64,000 nt of DNA, from contig CBDHHN010000002.1 of the NCBI GenBank assembly GCA_965263455.1, positions 715,461-779,460 on the forward strand, given 5' to 3'. Below are positions 8,559-16,711 of the stretch, piece by piece. Made by a program: the position numbers and the translations under genes. The stretch is from CADEDH01 sp965263455 (GTDB lineage: Bacteria > Actinomycetota > Acidimicrobiia > Acidimicrobiales > SZUA-35). The notes below the pieces were generated by a model. The model did not search any database and was not told the DNA's origin. It was given only the letters and a program-made list of their open reading frames with translations. Each line of letters opens with the position of its first letter. The stretch's first letter is position 1.

Positions 8559-9145
8559 GGGGTCACCACCTCGGCCAGGACCTCGGTCTGGAGCCGCCGC
8601 AGCCCGCGACGCTGCAGGGCCTTGACCGCGGTCAGGGGTTTGTCGACGATGAGCGACACCTGCTGGAGGCTCAGGTCACCCACCATTCGGAGCAGCACCA
8701 CGTCTCGCTGGTCATCGCTGAGCGAGGCCAGGAGTCGAGTCACCCGCTGCATGCTCAGAAGATCGAGGGCCTCGACCTCGGCGTCGGCGGCGTAGCGCTC
8801 GGGCACGTCGTCCGACACGACCTCGGGCCGCCGGTCCCCCGCCCGGTGGGCGTCGATCAGGAGGTTCCGGGTGATGGCGAAGACCCAGGCCCGAAAGGCG
8901 TCGCGGCGCCCCTCGAACCGCTCCAGCCGCTGGAAGGCGCGAAGGAAGGCCTCATTGGTGATGACCTCCGGGTCGTCGGCCTGTCGAGCCACGGCGAATC
9001 GGTTGATCTCGGGCGCAAGCCAGCGATAGAGCTGCTCGAAGGCCCGACCGTCCCCCGCCTTGGCCGCGGCCATGGCTCCCGAGAAGGCCTGCTCGCTCAT
9101 GACCCCGGTCGCGGGACGTCGGCTCTCGAATGCTCCTGCTGTCAT
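8555..9145 (-). CDS. ECF-type RNA polymerase sigma factor
   Basis: About 196 residues from the ATG at 9145; ATGs at 9172 and 9100 or a TTG at 9175 are also possible because no start has a clear ribosome site. Sigma region 2 is seen in DGRAFEQLYRWLAPEINRFA through FRAWVFAITRNLLIDAHR; region 4 in LLASLSDDQRDVVLLRMVGD and LSLQQVSLIVDKPLTAVKAL. It recruits RNA polymerase to a small regulon, probably set by signals relayed through the membrane-bound partner encoded immediately downstream. Confidence 0.9.
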   Translation of the reverse strand: MTAGAFESRRPATGVMSEQAFSGAMAAAKAGDGRAFEQLYRWLAPEINRFAVARQADDPEVITNEAFLRAFQRLERFEGRRDAFRAWVFAITRNLLIDAHRAGDRRPEVVSDDVPERYAADAEVEALDLLSMQRVTRLLASLSDDQRDVVLLRMVGDLSLQQVSLIVDKPLTAVKALQRRGLRRLQTEVLAEVVTP

Positions 9146-9162
9146 CACCACCGCCGTCTGGC

Positions 9163-9181
9163 ACACCGTCATCAACGGTGT
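9163..9181. promoter_or_regulatory. Inverted repeat ACACCGT-N5-ACGGTGT at the ECF sigma 5' end
   Basis: Perfect 7-bp arms with a 5-bp spacer overlap the most upstream possible start of the sigma gene. It may be an operator or a 5' leader hairpin; its position argues against the most upstream start being used. Confidence 0.3.
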
Positions 9182-9524
9182 AAACGAACCGCAACGCAGG
9201 GAGGATACCCCGTCGACGACATTCAGGGCGATGGATGATCAGCTCGAGGTGGTACCAGCGCCTGAGCCGATGGGCCCATCGTCGGCACCGATGACTCACC
9301 CAGGATCCGGTGCTCCTGGGCCCGGGTCGGCCGGGCGGGCGCGTTGCCCGGCGAGCCGGTTCGCCACCAGGGCCAGGTTTCGACTGGCGGTGGGGCGCGG
9401 CCGACGTCATCGTGGACGACGGCCCCGGCGGTGCCGACGCCGACCGGAGCGGGACGACACCGGTGGCCGTTCACCCCCATTGATCAGGATGTTGGGGCTC
9501 GACGACGAAAGGGTGGAGCGGACG
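9182..9524. other. 343-bp intergenic region, divergent promoters expected
   Basis: No protein-like reading frame is convincing here. It separates the minus-strand sigma gene from the plus-strand dehydrogenase and should hold both promoters. A perfect 14-bp palindrome, CGATGGGCCCATCG, lies at 9268-9281 with a further TCGGC/GCCGA flank; it could be a regulator site. Confidence 0.4.
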
Positions 9525-10565
9525 ATGCGGGTGCTGATGACGGGAGCGGCCGGCATGTTGGGGCGCAAGCTCACCGACCGGCTGCTGACCGAGGGCCGGG
9601 TCGGCGACGACGACGTGACCGAACTCGAACTGGTGGATGTGGTCGGCCCGGCCGCCGGGCCGGAAGGCCACGGGGCCCAGCGCCACGCAGCGGAGGGCCC
9701 CGGACCGGGGGGTGACAGGTCGGGCCCGTCGGTGCGGTGGACGGTCGGCGACCTGGGCCAGCCGGACCTGGCGTCGGCCGTCGCGGCCCGGGCCCCCGAC
9801 GTGGTGTTCCACCTCGCCGGTGTCGTCTCGGGGGAGGCCGAGGCCGATCTGGCCAAGGGCTATCGGGTCAACCTGGACGGGACCCGGGCCCTGTTCGACG
9901 CCCTGGCCGCCGGTCCGGGACGGCCGAGGGTGGTGTTCACCTCGTCCATCGCCGTGTTCGGCGCCCCCTTCCCGCCCGTCATCCCCGACGACTTCCACCT
10001 CACCCCGCTGACCTCCTACGGGGCCCAGAAGGCCATGGGCGAACAGCTGCTGGCCGACTACTCCCGCCGGGGCCTGATCGACGGCGTCGGCATCCGGCTT
10101 CCCACCATCACGGTGCGGCCGGGCCGGCCCAACGCCGCCGCCTCGGGCTTCTTCTCCTCCATCATCCGCGAGCCCCTGGTTGGCCGGCCGGCCGAGCTGC
10201 CGGTACCGGAGTCGGTCCGTCATCCTCACGCCAGCCCCCGGTCGGCCGTGGCCAACCTGGTCCATGCGGCCGTGGTCGACGGCGATGCGCTGGGTCCCCG
10301 CCGGAACCTGACCATGCCGTCGCTGTCGGTCACCGTCGGCCAGCAACTCGAGGCCCTGGCCGCCGTCGGTGGGGCCGAGGCCCGGTCGCTGGTCCGCTCA
10401 TCCGAGGACCCGGCGGTGGCCGCCATCGTCGCCGGTTGGCCCTTGGCCTTCGCCGCCGATCGGGCCCGCGACCTGGGTTTCGTGTGCGAGGACGACTACG
10501 AGGCGATCGTCCGGGTCCACCTGGCCGACGACCCACCCCACGCCCCCTCCCACGCATCGCCCTGA
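9525..10565 (+). CDS. denD: NAD-dependent epimerase/dehydratase, D-erythronate dehydrogenase (DenD) type
   Basis: 346 residues. Extended SDR: Rossmann motif TGAAGMLGRKL at residues 6-16, VFHLAGVVSG, the SYGAQK catalytic Tyr-Lys, and RPGRPNAAASGFFSSIIREP, a stretch that distinguishes the DenD group (oxidation of D-erythronate to 2-keto-D-erythronate). The symbol is by resemblance; other DenD genes sit with a DUF1537 kinase and aldolase, which are not visible here, so the substrate is uncertain. The ATG at 9525 follows a GAAAGGGTGGAG site; the open frame upstream is not protein-like. Confidence 0.75.
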   Translation: MRVLMTGAAGMLGRKLTDRLLTEGRVGDDDVTELELVDVVGPAAGPEGHGAQRHAAEGPGPGGDRSGPSVRWTVGDLGQPDLASAVAARAPDVVFHLAGVVSGEAEADLAKGYRVNLDGTRALFDALAAGPGRPRVVFTSSIAVFGAPFPPVIPDDFHLTPLTSYGAQKAMGEQLLADYSRRGLIDGVGIRLPTITVRPGRPNAAASGFFSSIIREPLVGRPAELPVPESVRHPHASPRSAVANLVHAAVVDGDALGPRRNLTMPSLSVTVGQQLEALAAVGGAEARSLVRSSEDPAVAAIVAGWPLAFAADRARDLGFVCEDDYEAIVRVHLADDPPHAPSHASP

Positions 10566-10612
10566 GCCCGCCCCCCGATTCGGGCGGTATCTGACATCTT
10601 CTTCATCAGTCC

Positions 10613-10641
10613 TTGACATGTCCTTTCGTACGGTGCCGATA
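10613..10641 (+). promoter_or_regulatory. Possible sigma-70 promoter for the acidic secreted protein
   Basis: TTGACA at 10613-10618 with a 17-bp spacer to CCGATA. The -35 is perfect but the -10 is poor, so this is tentative. Confidence 0.25.
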
Positions 10642-10665
10642 GGTCCCCGAAAGGAGCATCCAACC

Positions 10666-11538
10666 ATGAAGATCCCCACCCCTCGCCTGCTGGCCGGCCT
10701 GGCCGTCGTCGGCTCTCTCACCGCCGTCGGCCTGGCTGCACCATCCCTGGCCGACGGCGGCGCCACGGCCGAACGACCGGCCGTCGTGGCCGCCGCCGAC
10801 GTCGCCGCTTTGTCGGCCTCGACCGACGGCGGCATCGGCGGCGATCCCCAGGACGTCAGCGGCGACACCGAGATGGCCCAGCTCGCCGAGGAGTTCACCC
10901 TGTCCCCCGAGTGCGAAGCGGTGCTCGACCAGGCCTGGGCCGTGCTCGACGATGTCGAAGGCGAGATCTTCGACGAGGCCCTGCTCCTGGAGCTGGAGGC
11001 GGAGTTCGGCGAGGACTCCGTCGACGGCTTCCTCGCCGGCGACTGGGAGCCGACCGAGGCCGAGGTCGACCTGCTCAACGCCGAGACCGACGCCATCGTC
11101 GCCTTCCTGGCGGGCAAGGGCCACGTGATCGACGTCGAGACCGACGAGTTCGGCATCGCCCACCCGCTGCTGGACGATGTCCTCGATGGGCTGAGCGACG
11201 ACGAGTTGGACGCCCTGTTCGAGGAGTTCGAGCAGACCCACGCCCCGCTGCTGGCCGAACTCGACGCACTTGACGACCTCGACCTCGACCTCGACCTCGA
11301 CCTCGACCTCGAGGGCGAGTGGGACCAGGAACTCGAGGCCAGGCTCGAGGCCGAGTTCGACGCCGCCTACGAGGCCGCCCTGACCGACGCCGGCGTCGAC
11401 ATCGGGGCGCTGGAGGACTGCGAGCAGGAGCTGTTCGTCATCGAGGGCGACTTCTGCGACGACCACGAGGACGAGTCCGACGAGTCCGACGAGTCCGACG
11501 AGTCCGAGGACGAGGATCAGGACCAGAACGAGGCCTGA
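10666..11538 (+). CDS. Secreted, highly acidic Asp/Glu-rich protein
   Basis: 290 residues, start fixed by GAAAGGAG 9 bp upstream of the ATG. Residues 1-28 are a signal peptide (LLAGLAVVGSLTAVGLAAPS then LADGG). The mature protein is very rich in Asp, Glu and Leu, including a run of Asp-Leu dipeptides encoded by six GACCTC copies (11275-11310), a DESDES-type tail encoded by four 9-bp copies (11470-11505), and two to three Cys. It has no domain I recognise. The composition suggests divalent-cation binding or solubility in salt, but this is inference. It lies just upstream of a two-component pair whose sensor loop is also acidic. Confidence 0.75.
   Translation: MKIPTPRLLAGLAVVGSLTAVGLAAPSLADGGATAERPAVVAAADVAALSASTDGGIGGDPQDVSGDTEMAQLAEEFTLSPECEAVLDQAWAVLDDVEGEIFDEALLLELEAEFGEDSVDGFLAGDWEPTEAEVDLLNAETDAIVAFLAGKGHVIDVETDEFGIAHPLLDDVLDGLSDDELDALFEEFEQTHAPLLAELDALDDLDLDLDLDLDLEGEWDQELEARLEAEFDAAYEAALTDAGVDIGALEDCEQELFVIEGDFCDDHEDESDESDESDESEDEDQDQNEA
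11275..11310 (+). repeat. Six tandem GACCTC hexamers coding Asp-Leu repeats
   Basis: In-frame short tandem repeat within the acidic secreted protein gene; copy-number change would lengthen or shorten the Asp-Leu run without a frameshift. Confidence 0.8.
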
Positions 11539-11558
11539 TCGAGCTGCTGCGGCGGCCG

Positions 11559-11593
11559 ATGACCGGTGCGGGGCTCGGCCCCGCACCGGTCAT
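11559..11593. terminator. Strong hairpin, 16-bp perfect arms, 3-base loop
   Basis: Arms begin ATGACCGGTGCGGGGC and are fully complementary around a TCG loop. It sits 20 bp after the stop of the acidic protein gene and before the response regulator. No T-tract follows, common in high-GC actinobacteria. It could also form part of the regulator gene's leader. Confidence 0.65.
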
Positions 11594-11628
11594 ACTGGCG
11601 CCCGACCCCGGACGGGAGGACCCGGCAC

Positions 11629-12369
11629 ATGGGACGGATAGTGGTCGCCGAGGACGACCCCAAGCAGGCTGAGCTGCTCCGGCTGTACCTGGAGCGGGAG
11701 GGCCACGCCGTCATCGTCGTCCCCGACGGTCGCCAGGCGCTGGACGAGGTCCGCCGCCGCCAACCCGACCTCGTCGTCCTCGACGTCATGATGCCCAAGG
11801 TCGACGGTCTCGACGTGTGCCGAGTCCTGCGCTACGAGGGCGACGTGCCCATCATCATGGTCACGGCCCGCTCCACCGAGGACGACCTCCTGCTCGGCCT
11901 GGACCTCGGGGCCGACGACTACCTGACCAAACCCTTCAGCCCCCGCGAGCTCGTGGCCCGGGTCCGGGCCCTGCTCCGTCGCAGCGCCGGGGCCGAGGGG
12001 CCCGGCGTCCACACCGTGGGCCTGCTGACCGTCGACGGCGAACGGCACCAGGTCGTCATGGCCGGCGAGGCGATCGAGGTCACCCCCAAGGAGTTCGCCA
12101 TCCTGGCCGCCCTGGCCGCGTCCCCGGGCCGGGCCTTCACCCGCCGGATGCTCCTGGAGGAGGCCTTCGGGTTCGACTACGAGGGCCTGGAACGAACGGT
12201 CGACGTCCATGTGGCCAACCTGCGCAAGAAGCTGGAGACCGACCCGGCCGACCCCCGCTACCTCCAGACCGTCTACGGCGTGGGCTATCGCCTGGCGGAG
12301 GACCCCCTGTCGGAGGTCGACGGCCCGCCGGGGCCGGCCGACCCCGGGCCGGAGCCCACCATCGGATGA
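11629..12369 (+). CDS. OmpR-family response regulator
   Basis: 246 residues. Receiver domain 1-120 with acidic pocket EDD (8-10), phospho-acceptor Asp in LVVLDVMMPKVDG (about 52), Thr in MVTARS and Lys in DDYLTKPFSPREL. Winged-helix domain about 130-230: EVTPKEFAILAALAASPG, TVDVHVANLRKKLE, and YLQTVYGVGYRL. The ATG follows GGGAGGA. Its stop overlaps the kinase start (ATGA), so the two are translationally coupled. Confidence 0.95.
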   Translation: MGRIVVAEDDPKQAELLRLYLEREGHAVIVVPDGRQALDEVRRRQPDLVVLDVMMPKVDGLDVCRVLRYEGDVPIIMVTARSTEDDLLLGLDLGADDYLTKPFSPRELVARVRALLRRSAGAEGPGVHTVGLLTVDGERHQVVMAGEAIEVTPKEFAILAALAASPGRAFTRRMLLEEAFGFDYEGLERTVDVHVANLRKKLETDPADPRYLQTVYGVGYRLAEDPLSEVDGPPGPADPGPEPTIG

Positions 12370-14003
12370 GCGAGGCCACGACGCCGGGCGCCCCCGGTCC
12401 CGGTCCGCCGGTCCCCGGCCGGCGCCGCCGCTGGTCACCGTCGCTCCGGCTCCGCCTGGCCCTGGCCGGAATCGCCGTGGCCCTGGTGGCGGTGCTGGTC
12501 ACGGCCGTGGCCATGGTCCGCCTCACCACCTCCAGCCTCCGGTCCGAACTCGCCGTCGATCTGGACACCCAGGTCCTCATCCGGGACGAGTTGGCCGTCC
12601 ACGGCCTGGTCGACGGCGATTGGGACGAGGTCGACGAGGTCGTGCGCGACATCGCCCTGGAGACCGGGGAGCGGGTGGCGGTGGCCGACCTCGGCGGCAC
12701 GATCCTGGCCGACAGCGCCCTGTCGGTCGATGGCGAGGCCGCTCCCCTACCGAGCCGGGCCACCCTGGTCGACCCGACCAGCACGTTCTTCGCCGTCGAG
12801 GTCGCCGCCGAGGACGTGGCATTCTTCAACCAGGCGCTCGAACCGTGCCTGGCCGATGTCGGGGTGGCGGTCGGGTTCGACGAGTTCGGTCTCGTGTTCC
12901 CCGAGGACGACCTCACGCTGGAGGCCGAGGAGCGGATCTTCGACTGCGTCGAGGCCGAGACCGACGCCGACGAGCTCTTCCTGGCCCTGGAAGAGCTGTT
13001 CGAGGCCGAGGAGGCCGGAGCGGAGGAGGCGGCTCCGCCCCTGCAGCTCTTCATCGGCTACGGCGACGAGCGGGAGCCGCTGTTCGCCTCCGGGGTCCCG
13101 GCCCGGCTCTGGTTGCCGGTGGCGGGGGTGATGGCCATGGCGGTGTTGACCACCGTGGTGGTGGCCGACCGCATCGCCCGGCCCCTGCGCTCGCTCACCA
13201 CGGCCACCCGGTCCATGCGCGGCGGCGACCTCGGGGCCCGGGCTGAGGTGTCGGGCGGCGGCGAGGTGGCGGTCCTGGGCCGGGCCTTCAACGACATGGC
13301 GGCCTCGATCCAGGATCAGGACCGGGCCCGACGGACGCTCACGGGCGACGTGGCCCACGAACTCCGCTCCCCGCTGGCCAATCTCCGCGGGTACCTGGAG
13401 GGGATCCAGGACGGTTTGATCCGGCCGGACGAGGCCACGATCGCCTCCCTCCACCAGGAGACCATGGCCTTGTCGCACCTGGTCGACGACCTGCAACAGC
13501 TGTCGCTGGCCGAGGCCGGCCGACTCCAGCTCCGCCTCGCCCCGGTCGACATCGGGGATCTCGTCCTGCGTGCGGTCGAGGCCCACCGAGGCTCGGCATC
13601 GGGGGCCGGGATCGAGCTTCGGGTCGACGCCGACGAGGGCACCGTGCTGTCCGTCGACGGCGAGCGGGTACGTCAGATCCTGGCCAACCTGGTGGCGAAC
13701 GGGATCCGTCACACCCCGGCCGGGGGCGTGGTGACCGCCGGCCTGCGCCGCACCGGCGGGGGCGGGGTGGCCATCGAGGTGGCCGACACCGGCGAGGGCA
13801 TCCCCCACGAACACCAGGCCCAGGTGTTCGACCGCTTTTTCCGGGTCGACCGCTCCCGCACGCGGGCCACCGGCGGGACCGGGCTCGGCCTGGCCATCGC
13901 CCGGGAGCTGGCCCGAGCCCACGGTGGCGACCTCACCGTGGCCAGCACCCCGGGTCACGGCGCCACCTTCACCCTGACCCTGCCCCCGGCGTCGTCGAGC
14001 TGA
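12366..14003 (+). CDS. Membrane sensor histidine kinase
   Basis: 545 residues. Cytoplasmic Arg-rich head, TM1 about 28-52, an extracytoplasmic domain of about 185 residues that ends in an acidic stretch (ELFEAEEAGAEEAAPP), TM2 about 238-258, HAMP, HisKA with the phosphorylated His in DVAHELRSPLANLRGYLEG, and HATPase_c with N-box ILANLVANGIRHT, G1 VADTGEGIP and G2 GTGLGLAIARELARAHGG. It phosphorylates the coupled response regulator. The acidic sensor loop and the acidic secreted protein upstream suggest cation or envelope-charge sensing; inference only. Confidence 0.95.
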   Translation: MSEATTPGAPGPGPPVPGRRRRWSPSLRLRLALAGIAVALVAVLVTAVAMVRLTTSSLRSELAVDLDTQVLIRDELAVHGLVDGDWDEVDEVVRDIALETGERVAVADLGGTILADSALSVDGEAAPLPSRATLVDPTSTFFAVEVAAEDVAFFNQALEPCLADVGVAVGFDEFGLVFPEDDLTLEAEERIFDCVEAETDADELFLALEELFEAEEAGAEEAAPPLQLFIGYGDEREPLFASGVPARLWLPVAGVMAMAVLTTVVVADRIARPLRSLTTATRSMRGGDLGARAEVSGGGEVAVLGRAFNDMAASIQDQDRARRTLTGDVAHELRSPLANLRGYLEGIQDGLIRPDEATIASLHQETMALSHLVDDLQQLSLAEAGRLQLRLAPVDIGDLVLRAVEAHRGSASGAGIELRVDADEGTVLSVDGERVRQILANLVANGIRHTPAGGVVTAGLRRTGGGGVAIEVADTGEGIPHEHQAQVFDRFFRVDRSRTRATGGTGLGLAIARELARAHGGDLTVASTPGHGATFTLTLPPASSS

Positions 14004-14015
14004 CCGGCGCACCCC

Positions 14016-15029
14016 TCAGGGGGCGGTGGCCTCGATCCGGGTGGCGAGGAAACGGGCGATCTCGGCGTTGAGGCGGTCCGGTTGGTCGTAGTGGACCATG
14101 TGACCGGCGTCGTCCATCACCACCAGCTCGTGGTCGGCGAAGTTGGCCAGGCGACGGTCCCGCTCGGCGACGCTCATCGGTCCGTCGAGCTCGGAGGCGT
14201 CGAACATGGCCCGGGTCCAGTACCGCTCCCAGGCCTGGGCCCCGAGAATGATCTGCACCGGGCAGGTGATGCCCCGCCACCGCTGCTCCGCCCGCTCCGG
14301 GTCGTGACCGGCCAACCAGTCGCGCGACGCGGGGTCGAACCGCCATCGGACACCGCCGGCCGGGTCGGGCTCGGTGCCGGTCGTGGCCAGGAGGCGGGCC
14401 CGATTCGGAGCCAGGCGGGGGTGGGCCCGGGCCAACCGCTCGGTCGCCTCATCGAGGTCGGTCAGGGTCCGGCGCCGGGCCCGGGACCGCACCCGGTCCA
14501 CGAGCTGGCGGGCCTGGCGTCGACCGTGGGCGTCGGGGTCGACGGCGGCCAGGCGGTGCGGGGGTGGTCCGAGCGACTCGATCAGGACTGCGGCTCGCGG
14601 CACCTGGGGGAACAGCCCGCAGTACTGGGCCGCCACCTGGCCCCCGAGGGAGTGGCCGATCACCACGGGCCGCGTCAGTTCCAGGGCCTCGATCACGCCA
14701 TGGAGGTCGCCGAGGAAGTGGGCCAGGGTGTAGGCGCCCCAGTCGCTGCGACCGTGACCCCGGAGGTCGAGGCTCACCACCCGGTACCGGTCGGCCAGGG
14801 GTCGGGCCACGCTGTCCATGCTCCAGGCCGAGTCGGCCTGACCGTGCAGCAGCACCGCCGGCGGCGCGTCCTCCGGGCCGTAGAGCAGGGCACCGACCGA
14901 CAACGCACCGGCGTCGACCCGGATCTCCACCGGGTCCGGACCCGGGCCGGAACCGGGGTGGTGTTGGAGGCTGGTGGGGCGGTCGGTCACCTCGACGACG
15001 CTAGCCCCATCGTGTTGACTGAGCCCCAT
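14016..15029 (-). CDS. Alpha/beta-hydrolase fold protein
   Basis: 337 residues from ATG 15029, which has GGACGGAGG 8 bp upstream; a GTG at 14990 would shorten it by 13. Fold markers: VLLHGQADSAWSM (oxyanion loop), SLDLRGHGRSD, nucleophile elbow VIGHSLGGQVA with Ser, and a late DDAGHMVHYDQP with the catalytic His. Substrate not predictable; esterases, epoxide hydrolases and C-C hydrolases share these motifs. Its start codon overlaps head-to-head with that of the CinA-like gene. Confidence 0.88.
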   Translation of the reverse strand: MGLSQHDGASVVEVTDRPTSLQHHPGSGPGPDPVEIRVDAGALSVGALLYGPEDAPPAVLLHGQADSAWSMDSVARPLADRYRVVSLDLRGHGRSDWGAYTLAHFLGDLHGVIEALELTRPVVIGHSLGGQVAAQYCGLFPQVPRAAVLIESLGPPPHRLAAVDPDAHGRRQARQLVDRVRSRARRRTLTDLDEATERLARAHPRLAPNRARLLATTGTEPDPAGGVRWRFDPASRDWLAGHDPERAEQRWRGITCPVQIILGAQAWERYWTRAMFDASELDGPMSVAERDRRLANFADHELVVMDDAGHMVHYDQPDRLNAEIARFLATRIEATAP

Positions 15030-15549
15030 GACCGACGCCTCCGTCCTGCCCTCCGACCTGCTCGACGCCGGGGCCCGCTGCGGTGCCCTGCTCAAGGAGC
15101 GGGGTCAGACGGTGGGGGTGGCCGAGGGCAGTTGTGGCGGGCTGGTGTCGGCCGCCCTGCTCGCCGTCCCCGGAGCCTCGGCCTATTTCCGAGGGGGCGG
15201 GGTCGTCTACACCCAGCACGCCCTGCGGGGAATGCTGACCGGCCGGGTCGAGCGACCGGAGAAGCTGAGGGGTGCGTCGGAGCCGTGGGCCGGCTATCTG
15301 GCCCGGGCGGCCCGGGCCCACCTCGAGGCCGATTGGGGCGTCGGCGAGGGTGGGGCCGCCGGGCCCACCGGCAACGCCTATGGCGATCCGGCCGGGCACG
15401 CCTGGGTCGCCGTGTGTGGACCCGACGACGAGGTGGCCACCCGCCACGTCCTCACCGGTGATGACGACCGTCTGGCCAACATGGCGGCCTTCGCCATCCG
15501 AGCCCTCACCCTGCTGGCCGAGCAGGTGGAGGCCGCGCCTACGAGCTGA
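15028..15549 (+). CDS. CinA C-terminal-domain protein (nicotinamide-nucleotide amidase type)
   Basis: 173 residues, a single CinA-C domain as in PncC, which converts NMN to nicotinate mononucleotide plus ammonia in pyridine-nucleotide recycling. Seen: VAEGSCGGLVSAALLAVPGA (family consensus AES-T-GGL, here with AEG-S-C), YFRGGGVVYT, and GGAAGPTGNAYGDPAGHAWV. The Ser of the consensus is shifted by the EGSC variant, so activity should not be assumed. There is no ribosome site before the ATG (15028), so it may be leaderless; the start overlaps the divergent hydrolase start (CATG). Confidence 0.8.
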   Translation: MTDASVLPSDLLDAGARCGALLKERGQTVGVAEGSCGGLVSAALLAVPGASAYFRGGGVVYTQHALRGMLTGRVERPEKLRGASEPWAGYLARAARAHLEADWGVGEGGAAGPTGNAYGDPAGHAWVAVCGPDDEVATRHVLTGDDDRLANMAAFAIRALTLLAEQVEAAPTS

Positions 15550-15579
15550 GCCGGCCGTGACCGCAGGCTCGGCCGGCTC
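15548..15579. terminator. Hairpin between convergent genes
   Basis: GAGCCGGCCG and CGGCCGGCTC, perfect 10-bp arms with a 12-base loop, directly at the stop of the CinA-like gene and just before the end of the convergent DUF5753 gene. Probably a bidirectional terminator. Confidence 0.6.
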
Positions 15580-15585
15580 GCAGGC

Positions 15586-16464
15586 TCAGGGGATGTCGGC
15601 CAGGCGCTGCTTGATCAGGGCCAGCGAGTCGTCCCGACCGAGGCTCATATCGAGGGCCCGGGCGTGGGAGATGCTCATCTGCTCGAACCTGACGTCTCCC
15701 TCCTCCGCTCGCTCCATGGTGGCCGTGTGCTCGGCCCAGGCCAGGGCCGGCAGCCGGGCGCTGGCGAAGTGGAACACGAAGCGGGTGGCCCCACCGAGCG
15801 ACCCCAGGGTGGGGGCGGTGAAGGGCACGATCCGGATCTCCACGTGCTCCAGCTCCTCGGCCATCCGATGGAGATGGGTCAACTGGTCACGCAGGACCTC
15901 GGGTCCCCCGGTCTGCTGGCAGAGGGCGGCCTCGCTCATGACGGCCTGGAGATGCAGGGGCTGGTCGGCCCGAAGGCGCTGCTGGCGGAGCAACCGGACC
16001 TGGACCAGCTGGGTGGCACGGGTGGCCGTGACGTTGGGGTCGGTGCCGATGACGGCCCGGGCGTAGTCCTCGGTCTGGAGGAGCCCGGTCACGAGCATGC
16101 TCTCCCAGGCCTGCACCCGCTCGGCCCCCATCTCCAGTCCGTAGAACCGGTTGACGTCGTCGTCGGTGATCACGGCGCTGTACCGGTTGAGCCAGGACCG
16201 TTCCTTGGCCAGGTCCCGGAGGGCCAGGAGTTGGTCCGCCTCCTCGTGTCCGAAGTCGAGGAGGTCGATAACGGTGCGCAGCTTCTCCTCCGTCAGCACC
16301 GCCCGATCGTTGACGACGGCCGACCAGTAGTTGCGCGAGAACTTGAGAGCGGAGGTGATCGCAGCCACCTCCAGGCCCAGTTCGCTGGCACGGCGACGCA
16401 GGCGGAGCGACAGCTCCCACCGGGCCACCGCCGGGGACAGCGGGGCCACCTCAGGCTCCGACAA
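15586..16464 (-). CDS. DUF5753 helix-turn-helix (XRE-like) regulator
   Basis: 292 residues. N-terminal HTH (about 15-75: SLRLRRRASELGLEVAAITS, FSRNYWSAVV), then the DUF5753 region with YSAVITDDDVNRFYGLEMGAERVQAWE, TGLLQTEDYARAVI and a long tail ending LALIKQRL. Such regulators are abundant in actinobacteria and are commonly paired with a small DUF397 protein; here the DUF397 gene (17270-17695) is one gene away, separated by a sigma-like gene on the other strand. Confidence 0.88.
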   Translation of the reverse strand: MSEPEVAPLSPAVARWELSLRLRRRASELGLEVAAITSALKFSRNYWSAVVNDRAVLTEEKLRTVIDLLDFGHEEADQLLALRDLAKERSWLNRYSAVITDDDVNRFYGLEMGAERVQAWESMLVTGLLQTEDYARAVIGTDPNVTATRATQLVQVRLLRQQRLRADQPLHLQAVMSEAALCQQTGGPEVLRDQLTHLHRMAEELEHVEIRIVPFTAPTLGSLGGATRFVFHFASARLPALAWAEHTATMERAEEGDVRFEQMSISHARALDMSLGRDDSLALIKQRLADIP

Positions 16465-16555
16465 AGGGCGCTCGAACGCTCATGGCGAACTCGCCGAGCG
16501 GAGCATCTCACCCTGGACCCAGGCTCGCCACAACTTCCATCTCCGCTTCCAGTAG

Positions 16556-16596
16556 ATTGTTCCTTGCAGCGCTTACGTAACCAGTGCTGCAACAAT
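16556..16596. promoter_or_regulatory. Large imperfect palindrome between the DUF5753 regulator and the sigma-like gene
   Basis: ATTGTT plus TTGCAGC on the left (16556-16570) mirror GCTGCAACAAT on the right (16586-16596), with a 2-bp insertion on the left and a TACGTA-centred middle. It lies in the 247-bp divergent region and is the best operator candidate for the DUF5753 protein. Confidence 0.45.
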
Positions 16597-16711
16597 AGAG
16601 CCTACGGCCACCCTCCGACCCCTGTCGAGGGTGGTGAAGCCAATGGGGGCTTTCCGTACGACCTGGAGGGCCGGTCGAGGGGGACCGGGTGAACGGAAGG
16701 AGACGTCATCG

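Noticed and set aside
6924..8795. 623-codon plus-strand frame opposite the anti-sigma-like gene
   Set aside because: Gly/Arg repeats produced by the complement of Pro/Ser/Thr codons; no ribosome site or domain.
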